Positions 51,478 through 61,264 of a stretch of DNA of 64,000 nt are shown piece after piece (position 1 is the first letter of the stretch; each line of letters opens with the position of its first letter). The notes under the pieces are model-generated. The model worked only from the letters and a program-made list of their open reading frames with translations. It did not search any database and was not told the origin of the DNA. The stretch is from assembly GCA_029931535.1 (NCBI GenBank), contig JAQPZY010001684.1, positions 1,054,001 through 1,118,000 of the forward strand, in the 5' to 3' direction. The position numbers and the translations under genes were made by a program. This DNA comes from Margaritifera margaritifera. Lineage: Eukaryota > Mollusca > Bivalvia > Unionida > Margaritiferidae.

Positions 51478-54391
51478 CTCTTTACGAATGTGTGGAAAGT
51501 TCAACTGCATATTTCTCCAAACATGTCATTTCGCTGATCGAATTACATGCCAACGCCAGAAATATGTTCCGCCACGGTCAGTGATAAATGTGAAAACGAC
51601 GACGATCGATATTTTGAATGGGCGCTTGCGTCCGCGTTACATCCCGCGAGCGATCACACAGATCAGCCTCGGAAATATAAGCAATACTTGGGTGAACTCA
51701 GTTTTGGTAATACAGAATTTCCCGTGCAGGTTACTAAGGGCACACTGAACAAGTTTGAAAAACTTAACTCGGGTATCACCGTTCACTTGTACGCTTGGGA
51801 CAAAAGTTTTTATCCGCTTGAACTATCCCCACATGTACAAAGCTAAAATTCGCATGGGCGGACCGAAATTGATCTGCTATTGACAAGCGATATGATTGGT
51901 TCAGAGTCACTATCTCATTACGTATGGATACAGAATATTTCCCGATTGCTTAACAAACACAGCAAGCGCACGGGTAAAAAGTTTCCATGCAGACGTTTCC
52001 TGCATTTATTTAGCTCGCAACAGCTGCTCGCGGACCGCGACTTTTACTGTGGTGGAATTAGTGAAAAACCGCAGCGTACAATCATGCCATAACCGGGCAA
52101 AACCATTTTGAAATTCAACTCAGCGAAAGACAAAAGTACCGTATATCATTTATGCAGACTTTGAATGTTTGAATGTTCCAGTGAACGCTCCTAAGGTTAT
52201 AAGAAATACAACACAAGTTGCGGAACAAATCCCATGCGGGTTTTACTACACCGTACACCGATGCACCTGAGCCACCAATATTGTTTCATGGTCAGAACTC
52301 AGTTGATGTGTTTTTTAAATCGCTCGAGGTTACGGTGAAATGGATCCACAGACAGCTCTACTCGTCTGCAGACATGATCATGACCCATGATGATATTCAT
52401 GAGTTTTCCGCGGCCACTCATTGCTGGATCTGCAATGGTGCTTTCAGTTTCACTGATGCGAAAGTTCATGATCACTGACATATCACTGGCGATTACTGAG
52501 GAACCGCACATAATGGATGCAATCTGCGTTTGCGAATTAAACCAAATAAAATAAAAATTCATGCAGTGCTGCATAACCTGCGTCGGTATGATGGACACTT
52601 GATTATGCAAGCACTAGTAACAGCGTCAAATGCATAAATAAGCGTCATCCCCAGCAACATGGAAAAATACATGACGCTTAGACTCGGACAACTACAATTC
52701 ATTGATTCGTTGCAGTTTCTCAATTCCAGCCTGAATAAACTAGTGAGCAACCTTGCAACGAATGGTAATGATCGTTTTACAATTACTTGTCGATACGGTG
52801 GTGCTGTTGATGTTGGAATATTTACCTTGCTCACTCGCAAGGGAATATATTCCTAAGAATACATAAACGACTGGAACAAGTTGGATGAGACACAGTAGCC
52901 ACCCATTGAAGCATTTTACTCATCATTGTCTCGAGAGGGAATTTCAGAAACAGATTACGAGCACGCGAAAAAAGTTTGGTCGGCGTTTGGTTGTAAAAAC
53001 CTTAGCAACTATCACGATCTGTATTTGTGCACCTAAGTGCTTCTTCTCGCAGATGTATTTGAGGCGTTTCGTGATACAGCCAAGTGCGTGTATAAGCTTG
53101 AGACCCAGCTCACCATTTCTCATCCCCAGGAATGGCATGGGATGCTTTACATGACAAAAGTATAGTTGGAATTGCTCACAGGCATATATATGTATCTGCT
53201 TGTGGAACATAGAATCCGTGGCGGGATTTCTATGGCGAGCCACCGCTATGCTCGTGCAAGCAACCCAAGCGTTGATGAGTATGATCCAGAGTCTCTAAAC
53301 AGTTACGTCAGTATCATACCAATAACTTGTACGATTGGACCATGATGCAGCCTATGCCTGTAGACAAGTTTCAGCGGATTAATCCTAAGACTAAAAACCT
53401 ATACAAAGACATAATCGAGTATGACAGCAACAGTGACTATGGATGTTTCTTAGAAGTTGACTTAGAACATCCAGATGAGCTTCACCACGCTCATAACAAT
53501 TATCCGCTGGCCCCAGAAGCGTTGGTGGTTCCCCGGCGAGTGATTGTCCCCATATCAGTGTACAATCGTGGACGAATCCGGACCCAAGTTTACTGAATGC
53601 ACCAAGCTTGTCCCAAATCTTCAGACTAAAGCCAACTATGAAGTCCATGTACGAAACCTGCAGTTGTACCTGCGATTGGGAATGCGTGTAAGCAAAGTAC
53701 ATCGGGTGCTTGGATTTCGACAGCGTGCGTGGATTGCGCCGTATATACAAATGAAAACGAATCTGCGCACAAAAGCCTCGAATGAGTTTGAGAAAGACTT
53801 CTTTAAACTTATGAACAATGCTGTGTTCGGCAAAGCGATGGAGAACCGTCAAAAGCGAATTCGCGTTGACCTTGTCCGTGATAGTGAACAAGACAAGCTT
53901 CGAAGGCTTATTGTTGACTCGGCGTTTGAATCCCGGAAAATCTTCGATGGTAGACTCAATGTCGTAAATAGTAAAAGAATCTAAACTGAAGCAGGTAAAG
54001 CATATGTATGTTGGCGCGTCCGTGCTAGATTTGTCTAAGCTGCGCATGTACGAGTTTTATTACAACAAGATTAAACCATTTTACCTGGATCGTGTCAAGA
54101 TGCTCTAACCGGACACCGATTCATTTCTTATACATATTGCCACCAACGATGTATATGCGGATTATCCAAAAGACCATTCGTTGTTTAGTAACACCAACAG
54201 AAAGGTTGCTGGTTAGTTCAGGGATGAATGTGAGGGAAAGCCTATTGAGGAATACGTGGGACTGCGACCCAAAATGTACTCGATTGTGGTCGGATTCGAA
54301 AACAGAAAGAAGGCAAAAGGAGTTTCCAAGGTTATTGTTGAAAATAACTTCGGCACGATATGTATGTGGAGTGTCTTTGCTAGTGACGCGA

Positions 54392-54464
<73 letters not shown>

Positions 54465-54650
54465 CAACACACACAATATGATCCAATCGGAGAAGCATCG
54501 CATAGGTGTATATCGATGCACCAAGGTGAGTTTGTCACTGCCTGACACCAAACGATGGATATTTCCCGATATAATTGCCACTTACGCGTACGGGCATCAT
54601 GCGATTGCAAATCAACTTACGATTGATGCGATGCACTTGCGTAAAATAGA
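51478..54650 (+). pseudogene. Decayed polymerase B of a second Polinton-like element
   Basis: Fragments in all three plus frames line up in polymerase order. They include a domain with DRYFEWALASALHPASD (51,600), an ExoI-like YIIYADFECLN (52,145), a Cys/His pair (THCWICNGAF, 52,420), an ExoII-like HNLRRYDGHLIMQ (52,570), motif A in FLEVDLEHPDELH (53,452), motif B in FFKLMNNAVFGKAM (53,798) and motif C DTDSF (54,113). AYGHHAI near 54,590 marks the C-terminus. There are more than ten frame breaks and a CA microsatellite at 54,396-54,474 inside the gene. It belongs to a different branch from the polymerase at 38,580: the motifs differ throughout. Confidence 0.8.
54396..54474. repeat. (CA)n microsatellite inside the polymerase fossil
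   Basis: About 38 CA units with two small interruptions, splitting the C-terminal part of the old coding sequence. Confidence 0.95.
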
Positions 54651-54719
54651 CTGTGGCGATAGTTTGATATTTCTAGGAACGACTTGCAATTCCTGGCTTT
54701 GCCGATTGTTCATCCACAG

Positions 54720-54875
54720 GTGCTAAATGGTAACGTGTTGGTTGTCTTGGAATATCAATCCGGTTTGAGATAGTAAATACATCGACGGACCATACCGGAT
54801 CAGTAGCACGACGTTGTCCACCTTTTGACTCCCCTGGAGCATACAGATACCGAGCAAAATTGTTTCAGAGTGATT
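54720..54875 (-). pseudogene. Integrase-like C-terminal scrap (tail to tail with the polymerase)
   Basis: Minus-strand translation gives FARYLYAPGESKGGQRRATD followed by PVWSVDVFTI and QPTRYHLAP. From memory of the family this resembles the C-terminal tail of Polinton-associated integrase-like proteins. The catalytic core is absent. Upstream sequence (54,880-55,070) does not continue it. Weak call; homology search would settle it. Confidence 0.35.
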
Positions 54876-55264
54876 CTAACGATGGTGGCTGTGAAATCAT
54901 TTTGTAAGTAATGGTGACATTTTTCCGATTAATTACTTCAGGGAGTTTTAATCCAGTTGCGAGTGTGATTTCATTTGGAAATCAAATCAACAAAGGGAAA
55001 TCTTTCTTGGCACGGGTAGGTAAATTTACCACAGTGCTTGTTTGGCTAACCATGCTCGAACAATACCAAGATTGACTTTTTTGTGTTTTATGTTTGTGTA
55101 TGCTTGAGTATGTCTTTGTGTTTCCCCCCAAAAAACACTAAAACTTAAAACTCCTTCCCTTATAGAAAATGTGTGTTTGTTGGGTATAGTGTGTGTTTGT
55201 GTGGGTATAGAGTCTGTTTATAAACACTCCCTTACTCTTGTGTAAAACTACGTACAAAAAATAG

Positions 55265-55380
55265 AAGAATGCTTTCTTTTAGGTCCGCCCGATTTCTGTT
55301 CCATTTGTATTCTGTGTGAGGGTCGTATTCTGTGTGAGGGATGTTTTCCTGCAGGTCCGTGCTTCAAGAATATAAAGCGG
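55265..55380 (+). promoter_or_regulatory. Polinton-type end-gene promoter (second element)
   Basis: TTTCTTTTAGGTCCGC, then GTGTGAGGGATGTTTTCC, GTCCGTGC (55,355) and ATATAAAGC (55,370). This is the same order and wording as in the right arm of the intact element (45,260-45,450), so this stretch is the subterminal region of a related Polinton. Confidence 0.75.
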
Positions 55381-55390
55381 CGCGTTCACC

Positions 55391-55401
55391 GGTCGTGCGG
55401 G
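55391..55401 (+). promoter_or_regulatory. GGTCGTGCGGG box, module 1
   Basis: It sits 20-30 nt below the TATA box, at the expected start of transcription. AGTCGTGCGGG recurs at 56,937, 57,984 and 59,446. GTCGTG also fits the RGWCGTG downstream promoter element, but its place next to TATA here argues for a start-site box. Confidence 0.6.
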
Positions 55402-55554
55402 CATTCAGTCTTTTCACTTTTTCACGTGACAGCAGTCAGCAAGGAGCCAGTTGTCCAGCAAGTCACATCGTCCCAGTATCGTCAACACGTCCTGTGGTAG
55501 GATGAAGGGGAGGGGGGTCACCTGTGTTATGGTACGTGCTGCCACGTGCACGTA

Positions 55555-55773
55555 ATGACCAGCCTACTACTGTATACAGCCATTGTATGCAGGAAGTCAG
55601 GGGCATACGTGCATATACGTGGCAGTTCGACACAGAAGATGACCAACCTACCCCCACCACCAGAGCCGAAGCCCCTTAAGCGCAGACGCCGAGTCGAGGA
55701 GTACAAAGGACTGGCAAAGACCCTCCGGAAGTACCCCGACGCAGCACGTGTAGCCTGCCCAGCCATGAGCTGA
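55555..55773 (+). CDS. Small basic ORF of array module 1
   Basis: 72 residues from the ATG at 55,555. PPPPEPKPLKRRRRVEEYKG in the middle gives a basic nuclear-signal-like run. A short upstream ORF begins at 55,502. The size and basic run resemble other small end-gene products of Polintons, but no family is recognised and coding is uncertain. No stem-loop is visible downstream (55,990-56,030). Confidence 0.4.
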   Translation: MTSLLLYTAIVCRKSGAYVHIRGSSTQKMTNLPPPPEPKPLKRRRRVEEYKGLAKTLRKYPDAARVACPAMS

Positions 55774-55799
55774 AACTAGGAGGGAGCAGGGAGGACAAC

Positions 55800-56304
55800 G
55801 CAGGAACCAGGGGAGCAAGCTACAGTATGCAGCCTATAACGCAGACCCAGGCTAACCCTGCGCCCACCCGTAGAGACAGGCGACCATAAAGCTCCAGCCT
55901 CAGACGATATGCTGTCGACAGCCGGAATCGAACCAGCCTGTGTGTGTGGGGGGGGGGGGGATCCGGAGAGCAGATCGAATATGGAAAGGCTCCCCCCAAC
56001 AGCAGACTGGTCAAAATTTGCCTGACTGTTATAGGGTTTTCCTTTCGATTTTTTGAAAACCCTTTTTGATTATACTCTTTTCAAACATTCAAACACAAAT
56101 TTGATCAATTTCGAACCACCGTATAAAAAATTACAACTTACAATTGTAGTGTGCGTGATACGAAAAAGATATGAGTAATTCCTACTCAAAGATTGGTATT
56201 TTTTTTTGCAAATAATATGTACACTTTGTACACAAAATTTTCATAACTGGAAATATTCGCGTTAAATGGAAAATTCTTTGTAACTCGTAGTATTGTCATA
56301 ATTG
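55800..56304. other. 3' region of array module 1
   Basis: A G-run (55,950) and then sequence shared with module 3 (58,740-58,910): TTTGATCAATTTCGAACCACCGT, GTGTGCGTGATACGAAAA and ACATGTACACTTTGTACAC in slightly varied form. No gene. The palindromic GTACACTTTGTACAC lies at about 56,219. Confidence 0.6.
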
Positions 56305-56947
56305 AATAAGTGGCTCACACTTTATTGGTATTAGGGACAGCCCGACTTAGTTTAACTGGGCAAAATTTGATCATGTATGTACGTTCCTGGCGTTTTAGCT
56401 TCCGTCACGCTTCGCGCTTTCGCTTGCCTAGTCCGTGCCGCCTGTGCCACTCCAGACTGTGTACTTGAAGCAATTCAATCAACAACGTGCGCTACAACGC
56501 GCACATATATACCTGTAAACATTGTGGTTCTAGTCCTATGTACAGGTATAAATGTACACACTCTCCAATAGCGCACATTCATTTAACCCCCTTAATTGTG
56601 GGGAACCATGCTGCGCTGGAGAGGTGTACTTAGCAAAGTGTCAGGTGTGTTGCGAACTGTTAACACACCTGACTAAATATGAAATTAAAATTTACACATC
56701 CCTCTGGGGTGTGTAAACTGTACACATCCTCCAATAGCGCGCATTCATTTAACCCCCTTAATTGTGGGGAACCATGCTGCGCTGGAGGGGTGTACTTAAA
56801 ATAGAGTCAGGTGGTTGCAATCTGTCAACACACCTGACCACTTAACCCTCCTATGCGTGCTTCGCACGCTGTGGGGGTATAGTCGTACATGCCCGAAGGG
56901 CGAACACGACTTTAATTCAATTACTACTACTACTACAGTCGTGCGGG
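56305..56947 (+). repeat. Array module 2 leader with conserved hairpins
   Basis: In order: TTAGGGACAGCCCGACTTAG box; CCTGTA...TACAGG hairpin (56,510-56,547); a large hairpin with CTCCA/GCGC on one side and GCGC/TGGAG on the other, present twice (56,553-56,630 and 56,719-56,796); GTCAGGTG...CACCTGAC; CCTATGCGTGC-TTCG-type hairpin; GTCGTACATGCCC...GGGCGAACACGAC; then AGTCGTGCGGG at 56,937. Homologous leaders end at 57,994 and 59,456. Confidence 0.8.
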
Positions 56948-56950
56948 AAA

Positions 56951-57184
56951 ATGGGACAGAAATTTGCTGAATGCCCCATACCATTAGCAGTTTTGCTGGT
57001 AAACTGCGCAGTAGAAATCTTCAAGCTACCGGTATCTCCAGTTAAACTCTGGGCTCCACTCTCTCAACTAGTGGTGGCTGATCTTTTCGACCCTCCGGAA
57101 AAGTGCAAAAACAGAGTTAGACGTAAGTTCGAGCCACCAGAAGACCTGAGGCCATACCTGCGACCACCGGAATATACAGAATAG
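56951..57184 (+). CDS. Small ORF of array module 2
   Basis: 77 residues; its ATG lies only 3 nt after the AGTCGTGCGGG box. The first third is hydrophobic (CPIPLAVLLVNCAVEIFKLP) and could be a signal or membrane segment. The rest is charged and Pro/Glu-rich with three PPE motifs (DPPEKCKNRVRRKFEPPEDL). The stop codon overlaps a degenerate copy of the stem-loop seen in module 3. No family recognised. Whether it is translated depends on the leader being shorter than it looks. Confidence 0.4.
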   Translation: MGQKFAECPIPLAVLLVNCAVEIFKLPVSPVKLWAPLSQLVVADLFDPPEKCKNRVRRKFEPPEDLRPYLRPPEYTE

Positions 57185-57994
57185 TCCTTTAAATGGACGG
57201 GGCCAAATTGCCTATCGGTTTTCATTTTGGCTTGAAAACCTTTTCGAATACAACCTAAAATCAACACAAATATGATTAGTAATCCACCGAATCTATTATA
57301 ACTTTATATTATCTGATTAAGATCACCAAATTGAGCGGGTTACATAAACCCAATTTTATTTTATTTATCTTGTTTTGGAAAATATATGTACATTTCGTAC
57401 ACTAAATTTCAAAATTGATAGGACAATAGGAAAAATTGATTTAACTGATTAAATTTGACCGCAATTACAATATGTGGCTTACACACAATTGGTATTAGGG
57501 ACAGCCCGACTTAGCTAACTGGGCAGAATTTGATCATGTACGTTCCTGGCGTTAAAGGACTACTGTCACACTTCGCGCCTTCGCTTGCCTAGTCCGTGTC
57601 GCCTGCCACTCCAGACTGAATCCTTGAAATAATTATGTAAGTGCGCTTGCGCACACCTGTAAACATTGTGGTTCTAGTCCTATGTACAGGTATAATTCAA
57701 AAATTTCAAAATTTCAAAAATTCAAAATTAAAACTTACACATCCTTTTTGGGTGTGTAAACTGTACACATCCTCCAATAGCGCGCATTCAATTTAGCCCC
57801 CTTAATTGTTGGGAACCATGCTGCGCTGGAGGGGTGTACTTAAAACAGAGTCAGGTGGTTGCAATCTATCAACACACCTGACCACTTAACCCCCCTATGC
57901 GTGCTTCGCACGCTGTGGGGGTATAGTCGTACATGCCCGAAGGGCGAACACGACTTTAATTCAAGAATAATAATAATAATAACAGTCGTGCGGG
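57185..57994 (+). repeat. Module 2 tail and module 3 leader
   Basis: The tail is AT-rich with TGTACATTTCGTACA near 57,388, a counterpart of the GTACACTTTGTACAC palindrome in the other tails. The leader repeats GGGACAGCCCGACTTAG (57,498), one copy of the large hairpin (57,762-57,840), the CAGGTG, GCGTGC and GTCGTACATG hairpins and AGTCGTGCGGG at 57,984, then an AAT microsatellite just before it. Very close to the module 2 leader in sequence. Confidence 0.8.
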
Positions 57995-58203
57995 CGGTCG
58001 TTCATTCAGGCGTTAGCATTCGAAGGGACAAGATCGATACCGGAGCCGCTGTGGGTCCATGCCTTTGTCTTTGTATTTTGCGCAGAATAACAATTATTCT
58101 ATGCAGCTATAAGATACAGGGAGCAGCATGGCGGAGTTGTGACCAGGCCAGCGAGGCGATTATCTTGGAGAAGCTTGGGCAGGCGATACTATCCATTGTT
58201 ACT

Positions 58204-58434
58204 ATGAGAAGCACGCCATCCAGATCAACAACATCAGATCAGCCGCACAAGGCGGCAAAAAACAATGGGAGAGGCCAGCCATCAAGGAATGCGAGGAGAG
58301 GGAGCCACCCAGCTACCGGAAATCGATACCAGCGGGTGTATTCCGGTCACTCCATTCACATGCTGTTAGACCCAAATAATACAGATGAGGAGGGTAGGGG
58401 GTTGTTCAGTGCAGCCAACCTAACCCCCCATTGA
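58204..58434 (+). CDS. Small ORF of array module 3 (doubtful)
   Basis: 76 residues from an ATG at 58,204, about 210 nt below the AGTCGTGCGGG box; an earlier ATG opens a 4-codon ORF only. Basic and Ser/Arg/Asn-rich (RSTPSRSTTSDQPHKAAKNN), with no hydrophobic core. It looks more like random sequence than the ORF of module 2. Another open frame (58,491-58,682) lies downstream. Either could be unreal if the module makes a non-coding RNA. Confidence 0.3.
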   Translation: MRSTPSRSTTSDQPHKAAKNNGRGQPSRNARRGSHPATGNRYQRVYSGHSIHMLLDPNNTDEEGRGLFSAANLTPH

Positions 58435-58664
58435 GAACAACAACAACAACAAAGACAGAGGCATATTTCACCTGAAGGCCAAGGCTGGGAGTGCAAGGCA
58501 AGGTGCAGAGGGAAAGGAGTGGGGAGCTGGTTGTATTTTCCGCAGAAAAACATGGGTTACAGTCTACCTGCCACCTACCACCACCAACGGGGACCAACAC
58601 TTTCCAGCAGGCACAGAGGTTCGGGGTATACAGCAGACGCTGCTGTATGAAGAATGCTAACAAT

Positions 58665-58680
58665 AGTCCTTTTAAGGGCT
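58665..58680 (+). terminator. Histone-like stem-loop, array module 3
   Basis: AGTCCTTTTAAGGGCT: a 6-bp stem with loop TTTA, the same shape and nearly the same bases as the Polinton stem-loops, but with an A-T first pair and no ACCCC or purine-rich element after it. At 57,184 module 2 has the related but weaker AGTCCTTTAAATGGAC. Confidence 0.55.
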
Positions 58681-59456
58681 AGAATAATTGCCTGAATCAA
58701 TCGGGTTTTCAATTTGGCTTTTTTTGGAAAACCCCTTTTGAACATACTCTTTTAAAACACGAATTTGATCAATTTCGAACCACCGTCTAAAAATTATTAC
58801 TCAAAATTGAAGTGTGCGTGATACGAAAATGATATGAGTAATTCTTACTCAAAGATTGGTATTGCTTTTGGAAAATAACATGTACACTTTGTACACAAAA
58901 TTTTCACAACAACCTGAATAAGCGCGTTAAATAAAAAAATTCTTTGTAACTTGAAGCATTGTCATAATTGAACAAGTGGCTAACACTTTATTGGTATTAG
59001 GGACAGCCCGACTTAGTTAACTGGGCAGAATTTGACCTTGTACGATCCTGGCGTGTGAGTTCTTCCGTTCCGCTTCGTGTCTCACTTGCCGAGCCCAAGC
59101 CGGCTGCCTCGCTCCTGACACTGAATAATAGCATGCTGTGCATGCATTGCATTGAAACCTGAAAACATTGAGTTTCTAATCCTATATACAGGTTGAAAGT
59201 ACATTTACACACCCTCCCATATCGCGCCTACAATGATCCCCCATAGTTGGTCAACCATGCAGCGATGGAGTGGTGTGTAATAATTAATGCGCAGGTGAAT
59301 TTGCAATTGCAAATCACCTGACGAACCCCAAGCTAGTGCTACCGCACTAGTTTGGGGGCAAATGAAATAGTGCGCCGTGCGCACCTTAATTACTCGTACA
59401 TGGCCGTAGGGCCGCACACGAGGATAATCCAAATCCAGTCACGTCAGTCGTGCGGG
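58681..59456 (+). repeat. Module 3 tail and module 4 leader
   Basis: The tail matches module 1 (GATATGAGTAATTC and TACTCAAAGATTGGTATT). The leader keeps every hairpin of modules 2 and 3, but with other bases: ATCGC/GCGAT replaces AGCGC/GCGCT, CCCCAAGCTAGTGC/GCACTAGTTTGGGG replaces the GCGTGC hairpin, and CTCGTACATGGCC/GGCCGCACACGAG replaces GTCGTACATGCCC/GGGCGAACACGAC. Both sides changed together. It ends in AGTCGTGCGGG at 59,446. Confidence 0.8.
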
Positions 59457-59500
59457 CTGAACTCTATACTTGGCGAAATAGGAATACTTAACTACTTCTC

Positions 59501-59564
<64 letters not shown>

Positions 59565-60436
59565 ATCATACCTCTTAGCAAATCTTTACTTATAAGCGCG
59601 TGAGTGCAGATTTGAATAACATCTTACATTTTTTCAATTTATTAACTAACAGTTTAACGGAATTCTCTGAACCAAGGCTTACAAATTCAATCTAATTATC
59701 AGCAATTTTCGGCGCCAATTCAAATATTTGATAATTCGAAACCGAGTGATTTGTGAGAATTTAAACCAGGCTTAGAAACAGGCGCTAGGAACCATACTAG
59801 CAAAAAACCTGGACACAATCCTTGCATATCCTCTAGCTCCGTGAGATCACTGCAAGATTTTCTGTTACATTGAGCTCTGTAAACAAAATCATCACACTCG
59901 CTCTTAAATCCACTCACCAGCCAGGATAGTGTCCACCATAGACATATCTAGAAATTCAGTGAGCATACCCCTCACAAAATCGCACATACAAAGGAAAAAG
60001 CCGAGGTTCAGTTCAAAATTTAACCACCTAACAAATCTATTAACCATCCCTAGTAGCTCCATACTTTCCTCATATTTCAACTCATATTCATATTTATTCT
60101 TTATTTATCCTAACGTTTATTATTCTATTCTGGTGTTGGCAACGTCGAGTAACTAATAACAAATAACTCCACTAAAGACCCTTCAATACTCTAACAATTT
60201 GGTATTTTAACATCTCCTTAGTAATCTAATATAGTTTTGTTTTGGTTTTTGCATTGTTTGTCATTCATAGGACTTAGGGTTTAATTCTACATCCAAAACA
60301 CAACAATAAAATCACAGTGTTTGCTATTTCTTAAATCACCATAAAAACAGCATCAAGTCGTACAGGCAACACCTGTGCAAACAAGCATACATTCAAATCA
60401 TCACATTTCCGCTAAACTAAATTACACCAGTCGGAA
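59457..60436 (+). other. Region between module 4 and the LINE ORF1
   Basis: After a short unique stretch comes a CT microsatellite (59,500-59,562), then AT-rich sequence with no convincing ORF. It may be the 5' untranslated region of the downstream LINE. I cannot place the LINE's 5' end. Confidence 0.45.
59500..59562. repeat. (CT)n microsatellite
   Basis: About 31 CT units. Confidence 0.95.
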
Positions 60437-61264
60437 ATGAACAAAGTTCAAATGCAGAGAAAAAGGGTCCCCAGAAAAGTGATCAACAGAAATATTAATC
60501 AAACTCTGCCAGCAACTCACCTAGGTTTAATAAATACAGACAAAAACAGTACAGTTAGGGAAGCCAGATTAATATTCAATGAAAGCCAGTCCTCCCTAGA
60601 TAGCACGCCGCAGGGGGTGTCATTCAAATTCCATTGGTCTTATCAAAACTCCAGTCAAGACACCTCGGATATGAACGACACAGAGCCCATGGAAACCACT
60701 TCAAACCCCATGACGTCCACTCCAAACTCAAACACTAGGGCTTCAGACTCGGATTCAAAATTAATCATCGATAGGAACCGTAACACAGACGACTATTATG
60801 ACCAGAATCCGACCATACCCATGCTCGTACTATCGCCAGAACCGACCAAACCCCTACCAATGAGCATAACTCCAATTAGCAGGGCGGAAGGGGGGAATCA
60901 AGACACACACCGTGTCATAGAAACACTAACAACCCCGATTAACACCGAATATCAAAAGAAAAGTCACAAAGAATCCAATCGAACAACAACTCGTGCACAA
61001 AAAAACAAACAAACAGGATTAGGCATAAATTTTAATAACAAAGAAAGGCAAAAAATAATAACAACACCCACCCACGCGGAAACTAACTACCAAAATGTAC
61101 ACAACAGTCAGGAAGCAGGCCCCTCAAAACCCAGACAGATAACCCCAGAAAAAACCACTAGGCTACCACAAACCACTACGGTAAAAACAACAACAACAAT
61201 AATTCAAGGCAAGGGGAAAAGGCCACTTATAACAACTGCAAAAACAGCCACAGTAACCCCATGA
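60437..61264 (+). CDS. LINE ORF1, Thr/Asn/Gln-rich protein
   Basis: 275 residues from an ATG at 60,437. Polar and low in hydrophobics, with Ser/Thr-rich and Lys-rich parts and no recognised domain. It ends TGA at 61,262, and the ATG of the gag-like ORF overlaps it in an ATGA (61,261-61,264). The base use (A/C-rich, G-poor) is the same as in the next ORF, so both belong to one element. It could be an N-terminal extension split from the gag-like ORF by a frameshift, as the phases differ by one. Confidence 0.6.
   Translation: MNKVQMQRKRVPRKVINRNINQTLPATHLGLINTDKNSTVREARLIFNESQSSLDSTPQGVSFKFHWSYQNSSQDTSDMNDTEPMETTSNPMTSTPNSNTRASDSDSKLIIDRNRNTDDYYDQNPTIPMLVLSPEPTKPLPMSITPISRAEGGNQDTHRVIETLTTPINTEYQKKSHKESNRTTTRAQKNKQTGLGINFNNKERQKIITTPTHAETNYQNVHNSQEAGPSKPRQITPEKTTRLPQTTTVKTTTTIIQGKGKRPLITTAKTATVTP

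Noticed and set aside
59290..59385. Hammerhead ribozyme in the module 4 leader (CTGACGA, a stem, then ATGAAA)
   Set aside because: The sequence after the stem has six extra bases before GAAA, and the matching leaders in modules 2 and 3 do not keep a CTGANGA/GAAA core.
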